Positions 7,133 to 15,196 of a stretch of 20,535 nt of DNA are shown piece by piece. This DNA comes from SG-bin9 sp049323835 (GTDB lineage: Bacteria > Pseudomonadota > Alphaproteobacteria > Rhizobiales > Xanthobacteraceae). The stretch is taken from NCBI GenBank assembly GCA_049323835.1, contig JBMOOJ010000047.1, positions 1 through 20,535 of the forward strand, read 5' to 3'. Positions within the stretch are counted from its first letter, which is position 1. Every line of letters starts with the position of its first letter. Below the pieces are notes generated by a model. That model was not told the DNA's origin, did no database searches, and saw nothing but the letters and a program-made list of their open reading frames with translations. The position numbers and the translations under genes are program-made.

Positions 7133-7717
7133 ATGGGCTTGGCGCTGATGGTGCTGGGGCTGGCGCTGTTCTTCAGCGCCCATGTGTTCACGACGATGCG
7201 CGAAGCGCGGGCTTCGGCCATCGCGACCTTGGGCGAGCCCGGATACAAGCTGATCTATACGGCAGTATCGCTCGCCGGACTGGCGCTGATCGTGTGGGGC
7301 TATGCGCATTACCGCGCCAGCGGCTGGATCAACGTCTGGTACCCGCCGTCTTTCTTCAAACATATCACCATGGCGCTGATGCTGCCGGCCGCGATTATGA
7401 TCGTTGCAGCCTATATCCGCGGCCGCATCTACACGATCCTGAAGCATCCGATGCTGGCCTCCGTGAAGCTGTGGGCGCTCGGGCATCTGATCGCCAACGG
7501 CGATCTTGGTTCGATCATCCTGTTCGGCTCGTTTCTGGCGTGGGCGGTCTACGATCGCATTTCGCTGAAGCATCGCACCGATGCCGGTGGACCGCCGATT
7601 CCGGTCGGCGGCATTCAGAACGACCTCATCGCGGTTGCCGTCGGCATCGTGGTTTACCTCGCACTCGCCTTTGCCTTCCATCCTGTCGTGATCGGCGTGC
7701 CGGTCGTCGGAGCATAA
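7133..7717 (+). CDS. NnrU-family integral membrane protein
   Basis: A 194-residue protein with about six hydrophobic helices. It starts MGLALMVLGLALFFSAHVF and contains the family signature around LKHPMLASVKLWALGHLI, NGDLGSIILFGSFLAWAVYD. NnrU proteins (PF07298) were named for linkage to denitrification genes in Rhodobacter and are related to the heme-dependent plant carotenoid isomerase Z-ISO; the reaction here is unknown. The His residues in HPM and GHL are candidates for heme ligation by analogy. The ATG at 7133 has a GGGGTG Shine-Dalgarno 4-9 nt upstream. An in-frame GTG at 7043 would add 30 non-hydrophobic residues foreign to the family. The stop is 1 nt from the panB start, so the two are translationally coupled. 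No denitrification genes are in the window. Confidence 0.88.
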   Translation: MGLALMVLGLALFFSAHVFTTMREARASAIATLGEPGYKLIYTAVSLAGLALIVWGYAHYRASGWINVWYPPSFFKHITMALMLPAAIMIVAAYIRGRIYTILKHPMLASVKLWALGHLIANGDLGSIILFGSFLAWAVYDRISLKHRTDAGGPPIPVGGIQNDLIAVAVGIVVYLALAFAFHPVVIGVPVVGA

Positions 7718-7718
7718 G

Positions 7719-8567
<849 letters not shown>

Positions 8568-8583
8568 TCCACCGCTAGACCGG

Positions 8584-8605
8584 AGCGGCGCGTCCCGGCG
8601 CCGCT
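8584..8605 (+). terminator. GC-rich hairpin after panB
   Basis: AGCGGCGC (8584-8591) and GCGCCGCT (8598-8605) form a perfect 8-bp stem with a 6-nt loop, 17 nt after the panB stop and before a fresh promoter region. There is no proper T-tract (GGTTAACC follows), so the efficiency is uncertain. Confidence 0.45.
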
Positions 8606-8636
8606 GGTTAACCTATTGAGGCAGCCTCACTTTGCC

Positions 8637-8665
8637 TTGCGGCTGCCACACCGCTAGGCTATCGC
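8637..8665 (+). promoter_or_regulatory. Candidate sigma-70-type promoter for the YfgM-like–lipoprotein–der cluster
   Basis: TTGCGG (8637-8642) and TATCGC (8660-8665) are separated by 17 nt and lie 74 nt before the GTG start of the TPR gene. The boxes match the consensus only partly. A 13-bp palindrome TGAGGC-A-GCCTCA (8617-8629) sits just upstream and could bind a regulator. Confidence 0.3.
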
Positions 8666-8738
8666 CTCACATCCGGGGATCGCGAAAATCGGCTGATCGG
8701 GATAGCCTTTTGCCGGGCAGCGATGGGGTTTGACCTAA

Positions 8739-9392
8739 GTGTCTGAATTATTTGACGAAGTTGATGAGGAAGTCCGCCGCGAACAGCTCAAGAAGCTGTG
8801 GGAGCGCTATTCCTTCGTCATCATTGGTGCGGTCATTCTGATCATTGGCGGCGTCGCAGGGTGGCGTGGCTACCAGTATCTCGAGACGAAGAAGGCCCAG
8901 GAAGCCGGCGCCGCGTTCGAGGCCGCATCGACGCTGTCCGACGAGAACAAGTCTGCCGAGGCGGAGGCCGCGTTCAACAAGATCGCCGCCGAGGCGCCTG
9001 CCGGATACCGCACATTGGCGAAGCTGCGCGCCGCGGCCGAAACCGCCAAGCGCGACAGCGCCGCCGCGGTCAAGATTTACGACGACATTGCTGGCGATGC
9101 GTCGGTCGGAGCAGCCGAACAGGATCTCGCGAAGTTGCGCGCCGCCGGTTTGTTGATGGAATCATCATCCTTTGCCGACATGCTGAAGCGGCTTGAGCCG
9201 GTTGCAGCGGCGGGGCGCACGTACCGTCACACCGCGCGCGAACTGCTGGCCCTGTCCGCCTGGCGCAACAACGACACCGCCGCCGCGCGGCAATGGCTCG
9301 ATGCCATCTCCGCCGACGCGCAGACGCCGCCGAGCCTGCGCAACCGCGCCGAAGCGTTGCAGGCGCTGCTTCCGCCGGCAGCCAAGAGTTGA
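8739..9392 (+). CDS. YfgM-like membrane-anchored tetratricopeptide protein
   Basis: A 217-residue protein with an acidic N-terminal tail (MSELFDEVDEEVRREQLKKL), one transmembrane helix (about residues 25-45) and a periplasmic Ala-rich helical domain. This is the TPR_21 (PF09976) architecture of E. coli YfgM. YfgM is an ancillary SecYEG partner that helps periplasmic chaperones receive exported proteins; extending that role here is inference. The start is a GTG at 8739, directly before the conserved SELFDEVDEEVRRE motif typical of alphaproteobacterial homologues. It is followed 19 nt later by a lipoprotein gene and then der, the same general yfgM–(outer-membrane lipoprotein)–der neighbourhood seen widely in proteobacteria, where the middle gene is usually bamB. 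Confidence 0.88.
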   Translation: MSELFDEVDEEVRREQLKKLWERYSFVIIGAVILIIGGVAGWRGYQYLETKKAQEAGAAFEAASTLSDENKSAEAEAAFNKIAAEAPAGYRTLAKLRAAAETAKRDSAAAVKIYDDIAGDASVGAAEQDLAKLRAAGLLMESSSFADMLKRLEPVAAAGRTYRHTARELLALSAWRNNDTAAARQWLDAISADAQTPPSLRNRAEALQALLPPAAKS

Positions 9393-9411
9393 TCGAGAGT
9401 TCGAGGGACGC

Positions 9412-9945
9412 TTGACGCAGAAAGTCACCATTGGCCGTTCGCGGCGCCTGATCGTTGCCACCGTGCTGGTTGCCCTGTCGGGCGTCCTGTCCGGCTGCGG
9501 CGGCGGAGGCATGAGCGGTTTCGATCCGAGCGATCTGTTCGATTTCCTCGACACCAAGAAGAAGCTGCCGGGCGAGCGCAAAGCGGTGTTCCCCGAAGGC
9601 GTACCGGGCCTCGAGCAGGGCGTGCCGAAGGATCTCTATCGGGGCGCGCGCGCCTCGGCCAACACCGCATCGCCCGAACCGCCGCCACCGCCTCCTGTCG
9701 CCGAGCCGCCGAAGCGGCGGACCGCCGCACGGCCGAAGCGGCAGCCGGCTCAGGAAGAGCCGTCCGATGGCGACGCCGCAGCCGCCGAGGAGGGTGTCGC
9801 CGCTGCACCCCCCGCACCACCGCCGCCGCGCCGCCGTGCGGCCCAGCAGCCCCAGCCGCAGGTTCAGCAGCAGCCGGTGCAGCAGCAGTCGAGTGCGCCG
9901 CCGCCGTTCCCGGCGCCGCTGCCGAGCGGTTCGTTCTCGCGTTAG
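9412..9945 (+). CDS. Proline/glutamine-rich putative outer-membrane lipoprotein
   Basis: The gene has a TTG start at 9412, chosen because GAGGGA lies just upstream and because it gives a short lipoprotein signal (positively charged GRSRR, then LIVATVLVALSGV) ending in the ideal lipobox L26-S-G-C29. The 149-residue mature part begins with a Gly run and a compact motif (FDPSDLFDFLDTKKKLPGER, then FPEGVPGLEQGVPKDLY). It continues as a low-complexity Pro/Ala/Arg/Gln-rich tail with six consecutive prolines (90-95) and Gln clusters. I recognise no catalytic domain. A Pro-rich extended tail could span the periplasm, but this is inference. It occupies the slot between the YfgM-like gene and der where many proteobacteria carry bamB; it has no beta-propeller repeats and is not BamB. 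Confidence 0.75.
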   Translation: MTQKVTIGRSRRLIVATVLVALSGVLSGCGGGGMSGFDPSDLFDFLDTKKKLPGERKAVFPEGVPGLEQGVPKDLYRGARASANTASPEPPPPPPVAEPPKRRTAARPKRQPAQEEPSDGDAAAAEEGVAAAPPAPPPPRRRAAQQPQPQVQQQPVQQQSSAPPPFPAPLPSGSFSR

Positions 9946-10006
9946 TTCGCCCTTTCATATTTGCTCACATTGACACGTCGTCCGGATTGGGCGCACGGAT
10001 CGTTCC

Positions 10007-11383
10007 ATGTCTTTTACCGTCGCCGTGATCGGCCGCCCCAACGTCGGCAAGTCGACCCTGTTCAACCGTCTGGTTGGGCAGAAGCTCGCGCTCGTCGATG
10101 ACCAGCCGGGCGTGACGCGCGATCGCCGCGAGGGTGCGGCAAGGCTTGGCGATCTCGAATTCACGATCGTCGACACGGCCGGGCTCGACGAAGGCGAGCG
10201 CGGGTCATTGACGGCGCGGATGCGCGAGCAGACGGAAACCGCGATCGCCGACGCGGACGCGCTGATGTTCCTGATCGACGCGCGCGCCGGCCTCACGCCG
10301 ATGGACAAGACGTTCGCCGATCTCGCGCGGCGTGCGGACAAGCCGGTCGTGCTCGTCGCCAACAAGAGCGAAGGCAAGCACGGGGAAGCTGGCATTGCCG
10401 AGTCCTATGAACTCGGGCTCGGCGACCCGGTGCCGATTTCCGCCGAGCACGGCGAGGGCATGAGCGATCTCTACGACGCGCTGCGCGATCTGATGCCGGA
10501 GCCGGATCATGGCGACGACGATGAGGAAACCGACGATGACGGCATGGACGGCAGCAGCCGCGCCATCCGCGTCGCCATCGCCGGACGTCCGAACGCGGGC
10601 AAGTCGACGCTGATCAATCATCTGCTCGGCGAGGAACGCCTGCTGACCAGCCCCGAGGCGGGAACGACGCGCGACTCGATTGCGGTCAGTGTCGACTGGC
10701 AGGGCCGCGAATTCCGGGTGTTCGACACCGCAGGGCTGCGGCGGCGTTCGCGCATCGAGGACAAGCTCGAAAAGCTTTCCGTCTCCGACACGCTGCGCGC
10801 GGTGCGTTTCGCCGAAGTCGTGGTGCTGATGGTCGATGCACAGAACAAGTTCGAGGAGCAGGATCTGCGCATTGCCGACCTGATCGAACGGGAAGGGCGG
10901 GCGCTGGTCATCGCTGTCAACAAGACCGATCTGATCGAGCGCAAGGGCGGCTTTCTCACCGAGCTGCGCCGTAATGTCGATCACCTGCTGCCGCAGGTGA
11001 AGGGCGCGCCGGTGGTCGCCGTGTCGGGGCTGATGGGCGAGGGCATCGGCAACCTGATGAAGGCCATCGTCGAGGCGCACGCGGTCTGGAACAAGCGTGC
11101 GCCGACGGCCGCGCTCAATCGCTGGTTCGAGCAGGCCACGCAGAACAATCCGCCGCCGGCGGTGTCGGGCCGCAGGCTCCGGCTGAACTATATTACCCAG
11201 ACCAAGGCGCGGCCGCCGAGCTTCGTCGTGTTCTGCACGCGCGCCGACGCGGTGCCGGAATCCTACCTGCGCTACCTGACGAACAGCCTGCGCGACGTGT
11301 TCGATCTGCCGGGCACGCCGATCCGCATCACCTTGCGCGAAAAATCCAATCCGTTCGCCCACAAGGCCAAGCGGAAATCATGA
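10007..11383 (+). CDS. der: Ribosome biogenesis GTPase Der (EngA)
   Basis: Der is an essential GTPase with two G domains in tandem that assists assembly of the 50S ribosomal subunit. Here G domain 1 has GRPNVGKS (9-16), DTAG (56-59) and NKSE (119-122). An acidic linker (roughly 167-182, rich in Asp/Glu) leads to G domain 2 with GRPNAGKS (193-200), DTAG (240-243) and NKTD. The C-terminal KH-like domain ends in the basic tail NPFAHKAKRKS. The length of 458 residues is normal. The first G4 motif has Glu instead of the canonical Asp, a variation I believe is common in alphaproteobacterial Der. The ATG at 10007 gives the expected MSFTVAVIGRPNVGK start. The last four bases overlap the start of the MFS gene. 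Confidence 0.97.
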   Translation: MSFTVAVIGRPNVGKSTLFNRLVGQKLALVDDQPGVTRDRREGAARLGDLEFTIVDTAGLDEGERGSLTARMREQTETAIADADALMFLIDARAGLTPMDKTFADLARRADKPVVLVANKSEGKHGEAGIAESYELGLGDPVPISAEHGEGMSDLYDALRDLMPEPDHGDDDEETDDDGMDGSSRAIRVAIAGRPNAGKSTLINHLLGEERLLTSPEAGTTRDSIAVSVDWQGREFRVFDTAGLRRRSRIEDKLEKLSVSDTLRAVRFAEVVVLMVDAQNKFEEQDLRIADLIEREGRALVIAVNKTDLIERKGGFLTELRRNVDHLLPQVKGAPVVAVSGLMGEGIGNLMKAIVEAHAVWNKRAPTAALNRWFEQATQNNPPPAVSGRRLRLNYITQTKARPPSFVVFCTRADAVPESYLRYLTNSLRDVFDLPGTPIRITLREKSNPFAHKAKRKS

Positions 11384-12648
11384 GCGGGGCCGCGTCCGAT
11401 CGGCGGCTGCCGCCGCCCGGGTCGCGGCAGGCGGCATTCGTTTTCATCTTCGTCACCATCCTGCTCGACATGCTGGCACTCGGGCTGATCCTGCCGGTAT
11501 TGCCCAAGCTGATCGAGAGCTTCGCCGGCAACGACACCGCGAACGCCGCGAAGATTTACGGCCTGTTCGCGACCGCGTGGGCGGTGATGCAGTTCCTGTG
11601 CTCGCCGGTGATCGGCGTGCTGTCGGATCGCTTCGGGCGGCGGCCCGTGGTGCTGCTCTCGAACCTCGGACTTGCGCTCGACTACGTGCTGATGGCGCTG
11701 GCGCCATCGCTCGCGTGGCTGCTGATCGGCCGGATCATCTCGGGCATGACGTCGGCGAGCATCGCGACCTCTTATGCTTACGTCGCGGATATCACGCCGG
11801 CGGCGCAGCGCGCGGCGGTGTTCGGCAAGGTCGGCGCGGCATTTGGCGCGGGCTTCGTGCTTGGCCCCGCGGTCGGCGGATTGCTCGGGCAGATCGATTT
11901 GCGTCTGCCGTTCTGGGTCGCTGCGGGTCTGAGCTTCGCCAACACGCTCTATGGTTTCCTGATCCTGCCGGAGTCATTGCCGAAGGAGCGCCGCTCGCCG
12001 TTCCGGTGGCGGCGCGCTAATCCGGTCGGCGCGCTGGCGTTGTTGCGGACGCGCGCGGAACTGGCGGGATTGTCGGTGGTCAACTTCATCGCACAGCTCG
12101 CGCATGTGGCGCTGCCGAGCGTCTACGTGCTTTACGCCGGCTATCGTTACGGCTGGAGCGAGTTCGCGATCGGCCTGTCGCTGGCGCTGGTCGGTCTGTG
12201 TTCGATCGTCACGCAGTGGTTCGTCATCGGCCCGGTGGTCGCGCACTTCGGCGAGCGCAAGGCGCTGATGATCGGTTTCGTCATGGGCGTGCTGGGCTTC
12301 GTCATCATCGGGCTTGCGCCGACGGGCGTCCTGTCGCTGCTGTGCATTCCGCCGCTGTCGCTGTGGGGCATCTCCAATCCGGCGATCCAGGGGCTCATGA
12401 CGCGGATGGTCACGCCCGATCAGCAGGGACAGCTGCAGGGTACGATCAACAGCGTGAACAGCATCGCCCAGCTGGCCGGACCGTTCCTGTTCACGCTGAC
12501 ATTCGCATACTTTATCGGCGCGTCCGCGCCGTGGACGATCCCCGGCGCGCCGTTCCTGCTGGCGGGGGCGCTGTTGCTGCTGACGATGGCGATCGCAGCC
12601 TGGGTGCTCGCCCCGAAGCCGGCGCCAGAAACGACAAGCGCCAGCTGA
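11380..12648 (+). CDS. TetA-like major facilitator (DHA1) drug/metabolite exporter
   Basis: A 422-residue protein with 12 hydrophobic helices. Helix 1 has TILLDMLALGLILPVLPKL, the Asp-containing pattern of TCR/Tet-type exporters, and the 2-3 loop carries MFS motif A (GVLSDRFGRRPV, residues 79-90). The helix-5 motif C region is AAFGAGFVLGPAVGGLLG. These proteins expel substrates by proton antiport across the inner membrane. The resemblance to TetA is at family level only, and chromosomal homologues in rhizobia are not known to confer tetracycline resistance, so no substrate is claimed. ATG overlaps the der stop as ATGA (11380-11383), implying translational coupling. It is convergent with the DUF2147 gene 51 nt away. 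Confidence 0.9.
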   Translation: MSGAASDRRLPPPGSRQAAFVFIFVTILLDMLALGLILPVLPKLIESFAGNDTANAAKIYGLFATAWAVMQFLCSPVIGVLSDRFGRRPVVLLSNLGLALDYVLMALAPSLAWLLIGRIISGMTSASIATSYAYVADITPAAQRAAVFGKVGAAFGAGFVLGPAVGGLLGQIDLRLPFWVAAGLSFANTLYGFLILPESLPKERRSPFRWRRANPVGALALLRTRAELAGLSVVNFIAQLAHVALPSVYVLYAGYRYGWSEFAIGLSLALVGLCSIVTQWFVIGPVVAHFGERKALMIGFVMGVLGFVIIGLAPTGVLSLLCIPPLSLWGISNPAIQGLMTRMVTPDQQGQLQGTINSVNSIAQLAGPFLFTLTFAYFIGASAPWTIPGAPFLLAGALLLLTMAIAAWVLAPKPAPETTSAS

Positions 12649-12699
12649 CAGTCCGACGCCGCAGGCAATCCAAGCCGCGCCGCTCGCTTGATCGGATCT

Positions 12700-13092
12700 T
12701 TACTTGACCCTGGTCCAGGTCGTGGAGCGGCAGATCAGGCCGCCCGCAACGCAGCCCGCCGTCGTCAGGGTATCGCCCGCGAGCGTCATCTTGCCGGAAT
12801 AGGTTTTGCCGTCTTCCGGATTGAAGGCGTTGCCGCTCCAGGTGTTCGCGCCCGAGGGTTTCATGTCGTAGAAGATGCGCTGGCCGACCTTGGCTGGCGT
12901 CTCGACGCCCGGCTTCAGCCACGCGATGGTGCCGCAGAGCGCGCCGCCGCAGGGGGCGAATCTCACATGCGACGCGCCGGTATCGCGCAGCCACGTTCCG
13001 TTGACGTTCTGGGCGTTCGCTGGTGCTGCCATCAAGGACGCGCCCGCGAGAACCAGTGTCGATAGCGCAAGTGTGAATCGAAGTCCGCGCAT
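12700..13092 (-). CDS. DUF2147-family secreted protein
   Basis: A 130-residue protein with a Sec signal peptide (MRGLRFTLALSTLVLAGASL then AAPANA), cleaved after about residue 27. The mature domain shows the DUF2147 (PF09917) layout: NGTWLRDTGASHVRFAPCGG, LCGTIAWL, WSGNAFNPEDGKTYSGKM, and the ending GCVAGGLICRSTTWTR. Four cysteines (48, 53, 114, 121) are placed as in the family. The function of the family is unknown; it probably folds as a small lipocalin-like beta barrel in the periplasm. The ATG at 13092 has a strong GGAGG Shine-Dalgarno upstream, so the longer reading from 13236 is rejected. It is transcribed alone, downstream of the SDR unit. Confidence 0.9.
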   Translation of the reverse strand: MRGLRFTLALSTLVLAGASLMAAPANAQNVNGTWLRDTGASHVRFAPCGGALCGTIAWLKPGVETPAKVGQRIFYDMKPSGANTWSGNAFNPEDGKTYSGKMTLAGDTLTTAGCVAGGLICRSTTWTRVK

Positions 13093-13264
13093 GCTCAGCT
13101 CCTCCATATCATGCAGGCTTGACGTGCCCGCTTGCATGGGAGTGAAGAGCGGCAATCGTATGAAGTCAATATGAAGCCGACAGGCCAGTGTCCCGAATCC
13201 GAAGCTCGCATCGCTTCGCAGCGGGTCCTTGAGCAACTTGCAGCGGCGAAAGATAACTTCCGAA

Positions 13265-13281
13265 CCGCGCTACGAGCGCGG
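13265..13281 (-). terminator. Hairpin immediately after the SDR gene
   Basis: CCGCGCT (13265-13271) and AGCGCGG (13275-13281) form a perfect 7-bp stem with a 3-nt loop, beginning 1 nt beyond the minus-strand TGA at 13283-13285. Downstream on that strand comes a T-containing stretch (TTCGGAAGTTATCTTTC) rather than a solid T-run. Confidence 0.45.
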
Positions 13282-13282
13282 C

Positions 13283-14032
13283 TCAGGCCGATCCGGGCTC
13301 GGCCAGCTTTTTCAGCGTGCGAGTGCGGTAGTCGTAAAGGCTGCGCGTTTCGCGCCACGCCGGCAAGCACATGGGCACGATGAACTCGGCGGCCTGGTCC
13401 GGCGTATCGAGCGTCGATGCATCTTCGCCAGGCATGATCGTACCGCGCATGTGGGTGCGGATCGGCCCCGGATCGAACAGATTGACGCGCAGCGGCGTGG
13501 TCGCGGTTTCGTTGGCCCATGTCTGCGCCAGGATTTCCAGCGCGGCCTTCGATGCGGCATAGGGGCCGCGATAGGCCGGGGCATGCGACGCGCTCTCGGA
13601 GGTGAGAAACACCGCGCGTCCCGCATCGGACATCTTCAGCAGCGGGTCCATGCAGCGGATGAGCTGGAAGTTCGCGGTCAGGTTCACCGCCATCAGCGCG
13701 TTCCACGGCTTCAGTTCGATGTGGCCGAGCGGCGAGGAGGGACCGGCAACCGCGGCATTGCCAACGAGAATGTCGAGCTTGCCGTGGCGTTCATGCAGCG
13801 CTGCGCCGAGGCGCGCGATGCCCTCGACGTCGGCGAGATCGAGCGGCACCAGCGTCGCACCCGCGTTGCCGGTCTTGCGGATGGCATCGTCGAGCTCCTC
13901 GAGTCCGCCGACGGTGCGGGCAACCGCGACCACATGCGCGCCTGCGCGTGCGAGGGCAACGGCGGTGGCATAGCCGATACCGCGTGAGGCGCCGGTGACG
14001 AGAGCGATACGGGAGGCGAGCGGTAACGTCAT
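13283..14032 (-). CDS. Short-chain dehydrogenase/reductase (SDR), classical type
   Basis: A 249-residue Rossmann-fold oxidoreductase. The cofactor motif TGASRGIG is at 13-20, the structural motif that is usually NNAG reads NAAV at 92-95, and the catalytic residues are Asn117, Ser145, Tyr158 and Lys162 (YAASK). An arginine at 39 after strand 2 (VVAVART) would favour NADP(H). The substrate is not deducible. The ATG at 14032 begins MTLPLASRIALVTGASRG; the earlier in-frame start at 14122 would overlap the preceding gene by 83 nt and is rejected. It lies 7 nt downstream of the Spy-like gene on the same strand, so the two probably share a transcript. An SDR gene near purF is, as I recall it, common in Hyphomicrobiales. 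Confidence 0.92.
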   Translation of the reverse strand: MTLPLASRIALVTGASRGIGYATAVALARAGAHVVAVARTVGGLEELDDAIRKTGNAGATLVPLDLADVEGIARLGAALHERHGKLDILVGNAAVAGPSSPLGHIELKPWNALMAVNLTANFQLIRCMDPLLKMSDAGRAVFLTSESASHAPAYRGPYAASKAALEILAQTWANETATTPLRVNLFDPGPIRTHMRGTIMPGEDASTLDTPDQAAEFIVPMCLPAWRETRSLYDYRTRTLKKLAEPGSA

Positions 14033-14039
14033 GCTGGAA

Positions 14040-14603
14040 TCAGTGCTTTCGGTGGTGATGATGCATGCCGTCATGGTGATGTGGCGCGCCGCCGTAGCCA
14101 CGCAATTCGGCATAACGCGCATTCTGTTCGGGATTGAGCAGATCGCGCGTGGTGAGATGATAAGCGAGATGCGCGCGGCGTAGCTGCGCGTTCAGTATCG
14201 CGATCCTGTCCGTCACCGCCTGCAAGCTGGCGGGCGTCACGGTGCGATCGGCGAACAGGCGATCGAGCTCGGCTTCCTGGGCGATGATCTGCTCGCCGAG
14301 CGCGGACGCCTCCGTCTGCATCTTCTTGNNNNNNNNNNATTCGGCCGCGACGCGCTCGCGCTGAACCGGCGTGAGCCTGAGGCGATCGGAGAGTTCGAGA
14401 ACGTGCGCGGGACCGGGATAGCCGTTCAGCTCGGCCGCGAGCGCCAGCGACATGCCTTTGCCAGCACGTAAGTCGGCGATTTGCTTCTCGGACAGCGCCT
14501 TGATGGATCGAGTCTGCAATCCGGCATAGGGCGTCTGACTGTCCGCGACGGCGGCTGTGGCGAAAGTCATACAGACGGCAATTGCGATGACTGCGGTCTT
14601 CAT
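14040..14603 (-). CDS. Spy/CpxP-like periplasmic protein with His-rich tail (contains 10-N assembly gap)
   Basis: As written, 187 codons. A signal peptide (MKTAVIAIAVCMTFATAAVA) is followed by a helical domain with the LTPxQ motifs typical of Spy/CpxP/heavy-metal-resistor proteins: LRLTPVQRERV (about 76-85) and LLNPEQNARYAELRGYGG (155-172). The C-terminus is a run of histidines (APHHHDGMHHHHRKH) likely to bind metal. The family acts as periplasmic chaperone or metal-stress protein; which applies here is open. The ATG at 14603 has AGGGA just upstream. Ten Ns (14329-14338) interrupt the helix after VAAE; the reading frame is the same on both sides at the written gap length. The longer reading from 14987 runs into the divergent RidA gene and is rejected. 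Confidence 0.85.
   Translation of the reverse strand: MKTAVIAIAVCMTFATAAVADSQTPYAGLQTRSIKALSEKQIADLRAGKGMSLALAAELNGYPGPAHVLELSDRLRLTPVQRERVAAEXXXXKKMQTEASALGEQIIAQEAELDRLFADRTVTPASLQAVTDRIAILNAQLRRAHLAYHLTTRDLLNPEQNARYAELRGYGGAPHHHDGMHHHHRKH
14329..14338. other. Run of ten N (assembly gap) inside the Spy-like gene
   Basis: Exactly ten undetermined bases separate GAAT and CAAG (minus-strand reading), a placeholder length often used for gaps of unknown size. Any statement about residues 89-92 of the protein is therefore not supported. Confidence 0.98.
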
Positions 14604-14774
14604 TGACGTTCCCTTTTTTAATGATGGTCCGAGCCCTTGCGGCAGGGTTTTATAGACGTTGCTGGCCGGGACAAGCCCCGCCGGGGCGGGTCTTCCGGCG
14701 CAGCCCGGCGTTTGCAGTGGAGCAGGGACGGCTCTACGGTTGGGTCCATCAAGAACACCAACGATGGATGAACC

Positions 14775-15173
14775 ATGCGCAGCCTCAATCCTCCAGCCTT
14801 GCCGGCGCCCAAGGGCTTTTCCCACGTCACGATCAGCGCGGGCGGGCCGATCGTGTTCGTGTCCGGACAGGTCGCCTATGACGGAAAGGGCCAGATCGTT
14901 GGTGCGGGCGATTACGCGGCGCAGACCCGCCAGGTGATGCAGAACCTGCAAACGGCGCTGGAAGCGGCAAACTCGGATTTGGGCCACATCCTGAAGCTGA
15001 CGTTCTTCGTCAAGAACATCTCGGAGCCCGCGATTGCCGCCATCCGCGAGGCCCGCAAGGATTTCCTGAACGACAGCCAGCTTCCGGCCAGCACGATGGT
15101 CGGCGTCGCAGGTCTGGCGAAAGACGCGCTGCTGCTCGAGGTCGAGGCCTACGCGGCGCAGCGCGGAGCGTAA
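14775..15173 (+). CDS. RidA (YjgF/YER057c/UK114) family protein lacking the catalytic Arg
   Basis: A 132-residue protein with the RidA-like chorismate-mutase-type fold. It shows GPIVFVSGQVAYDGKGQIVG, DYAAQTRQVMQNLQTALEAA, HILKLTFFVKN and the C-terminal LLLEVEAYA. In true RidA a P-A-R motif supplies the arginine that binds the imine/enamine substrate; here the stretch reads QLPASTMVGV, with Ser106 in place of that Arg. Rid subfamilies without this residue lack the 2-aminoacrylate deaminase activity, so the role is uncertain and I give no gene symbol. The gene is divergent from the Spy-like gene (171 nt apart) and convergent with purF, with an inverted repeat at the junction. Start ATG 14775 gives the expected short lead before SAGGPIVFVSGQ. 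Confidence 0.88.
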   Translation: MRSLNPPALPAPKGFSHVTISAGGPIVFVSGQVAYDGKGQIVGAGDYAAQTRQVMQNLQTALEAANSDLGHILKLTFFVKNISEPAIAAIREARKDFLNDSQLPASTMVGVAGLAKDALLLEVEAYAAQRGA

Positions 15174-15190
15174 GCGCCGTTCGCGCTGCG
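15157..15190. terminator. Inverted repeat at the ridA-like/purF convergent junction
   Basis: CGCAGCGCG (15157-15165) and CGCGCTGCG (15182-15190) are perfect 9-bp arms around 16 nt, spanning the stop of the plus-strand gene and ending 6 nt before the purF stop. TTTAGT follows on the plus strand. It probably serves as a terminator for the plus-strand gene and perhaps for both. Confidence 0.4.
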
Positions 15191-15196
15191 TTTAGT

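Noticed and set aside
9190..9411. Upstream extension of the lipoprotein frame back to an ATG at 9193
   Set aside because: It would overlap the YfgM-like gene by 200 nt and place the lipoprotein signal about 100 residues inside the protein. The TTG at 9412 with GAGGGA upstream is better.
11380..12648. Tetracycline resistance gene
   Set aside because: The TetA-like motifs identify only the TCR/DHA1 exporter family. The gene sits as a chromosomal partner of der without a tetR neighbour or mobile signature, so no resistance claim is justified.
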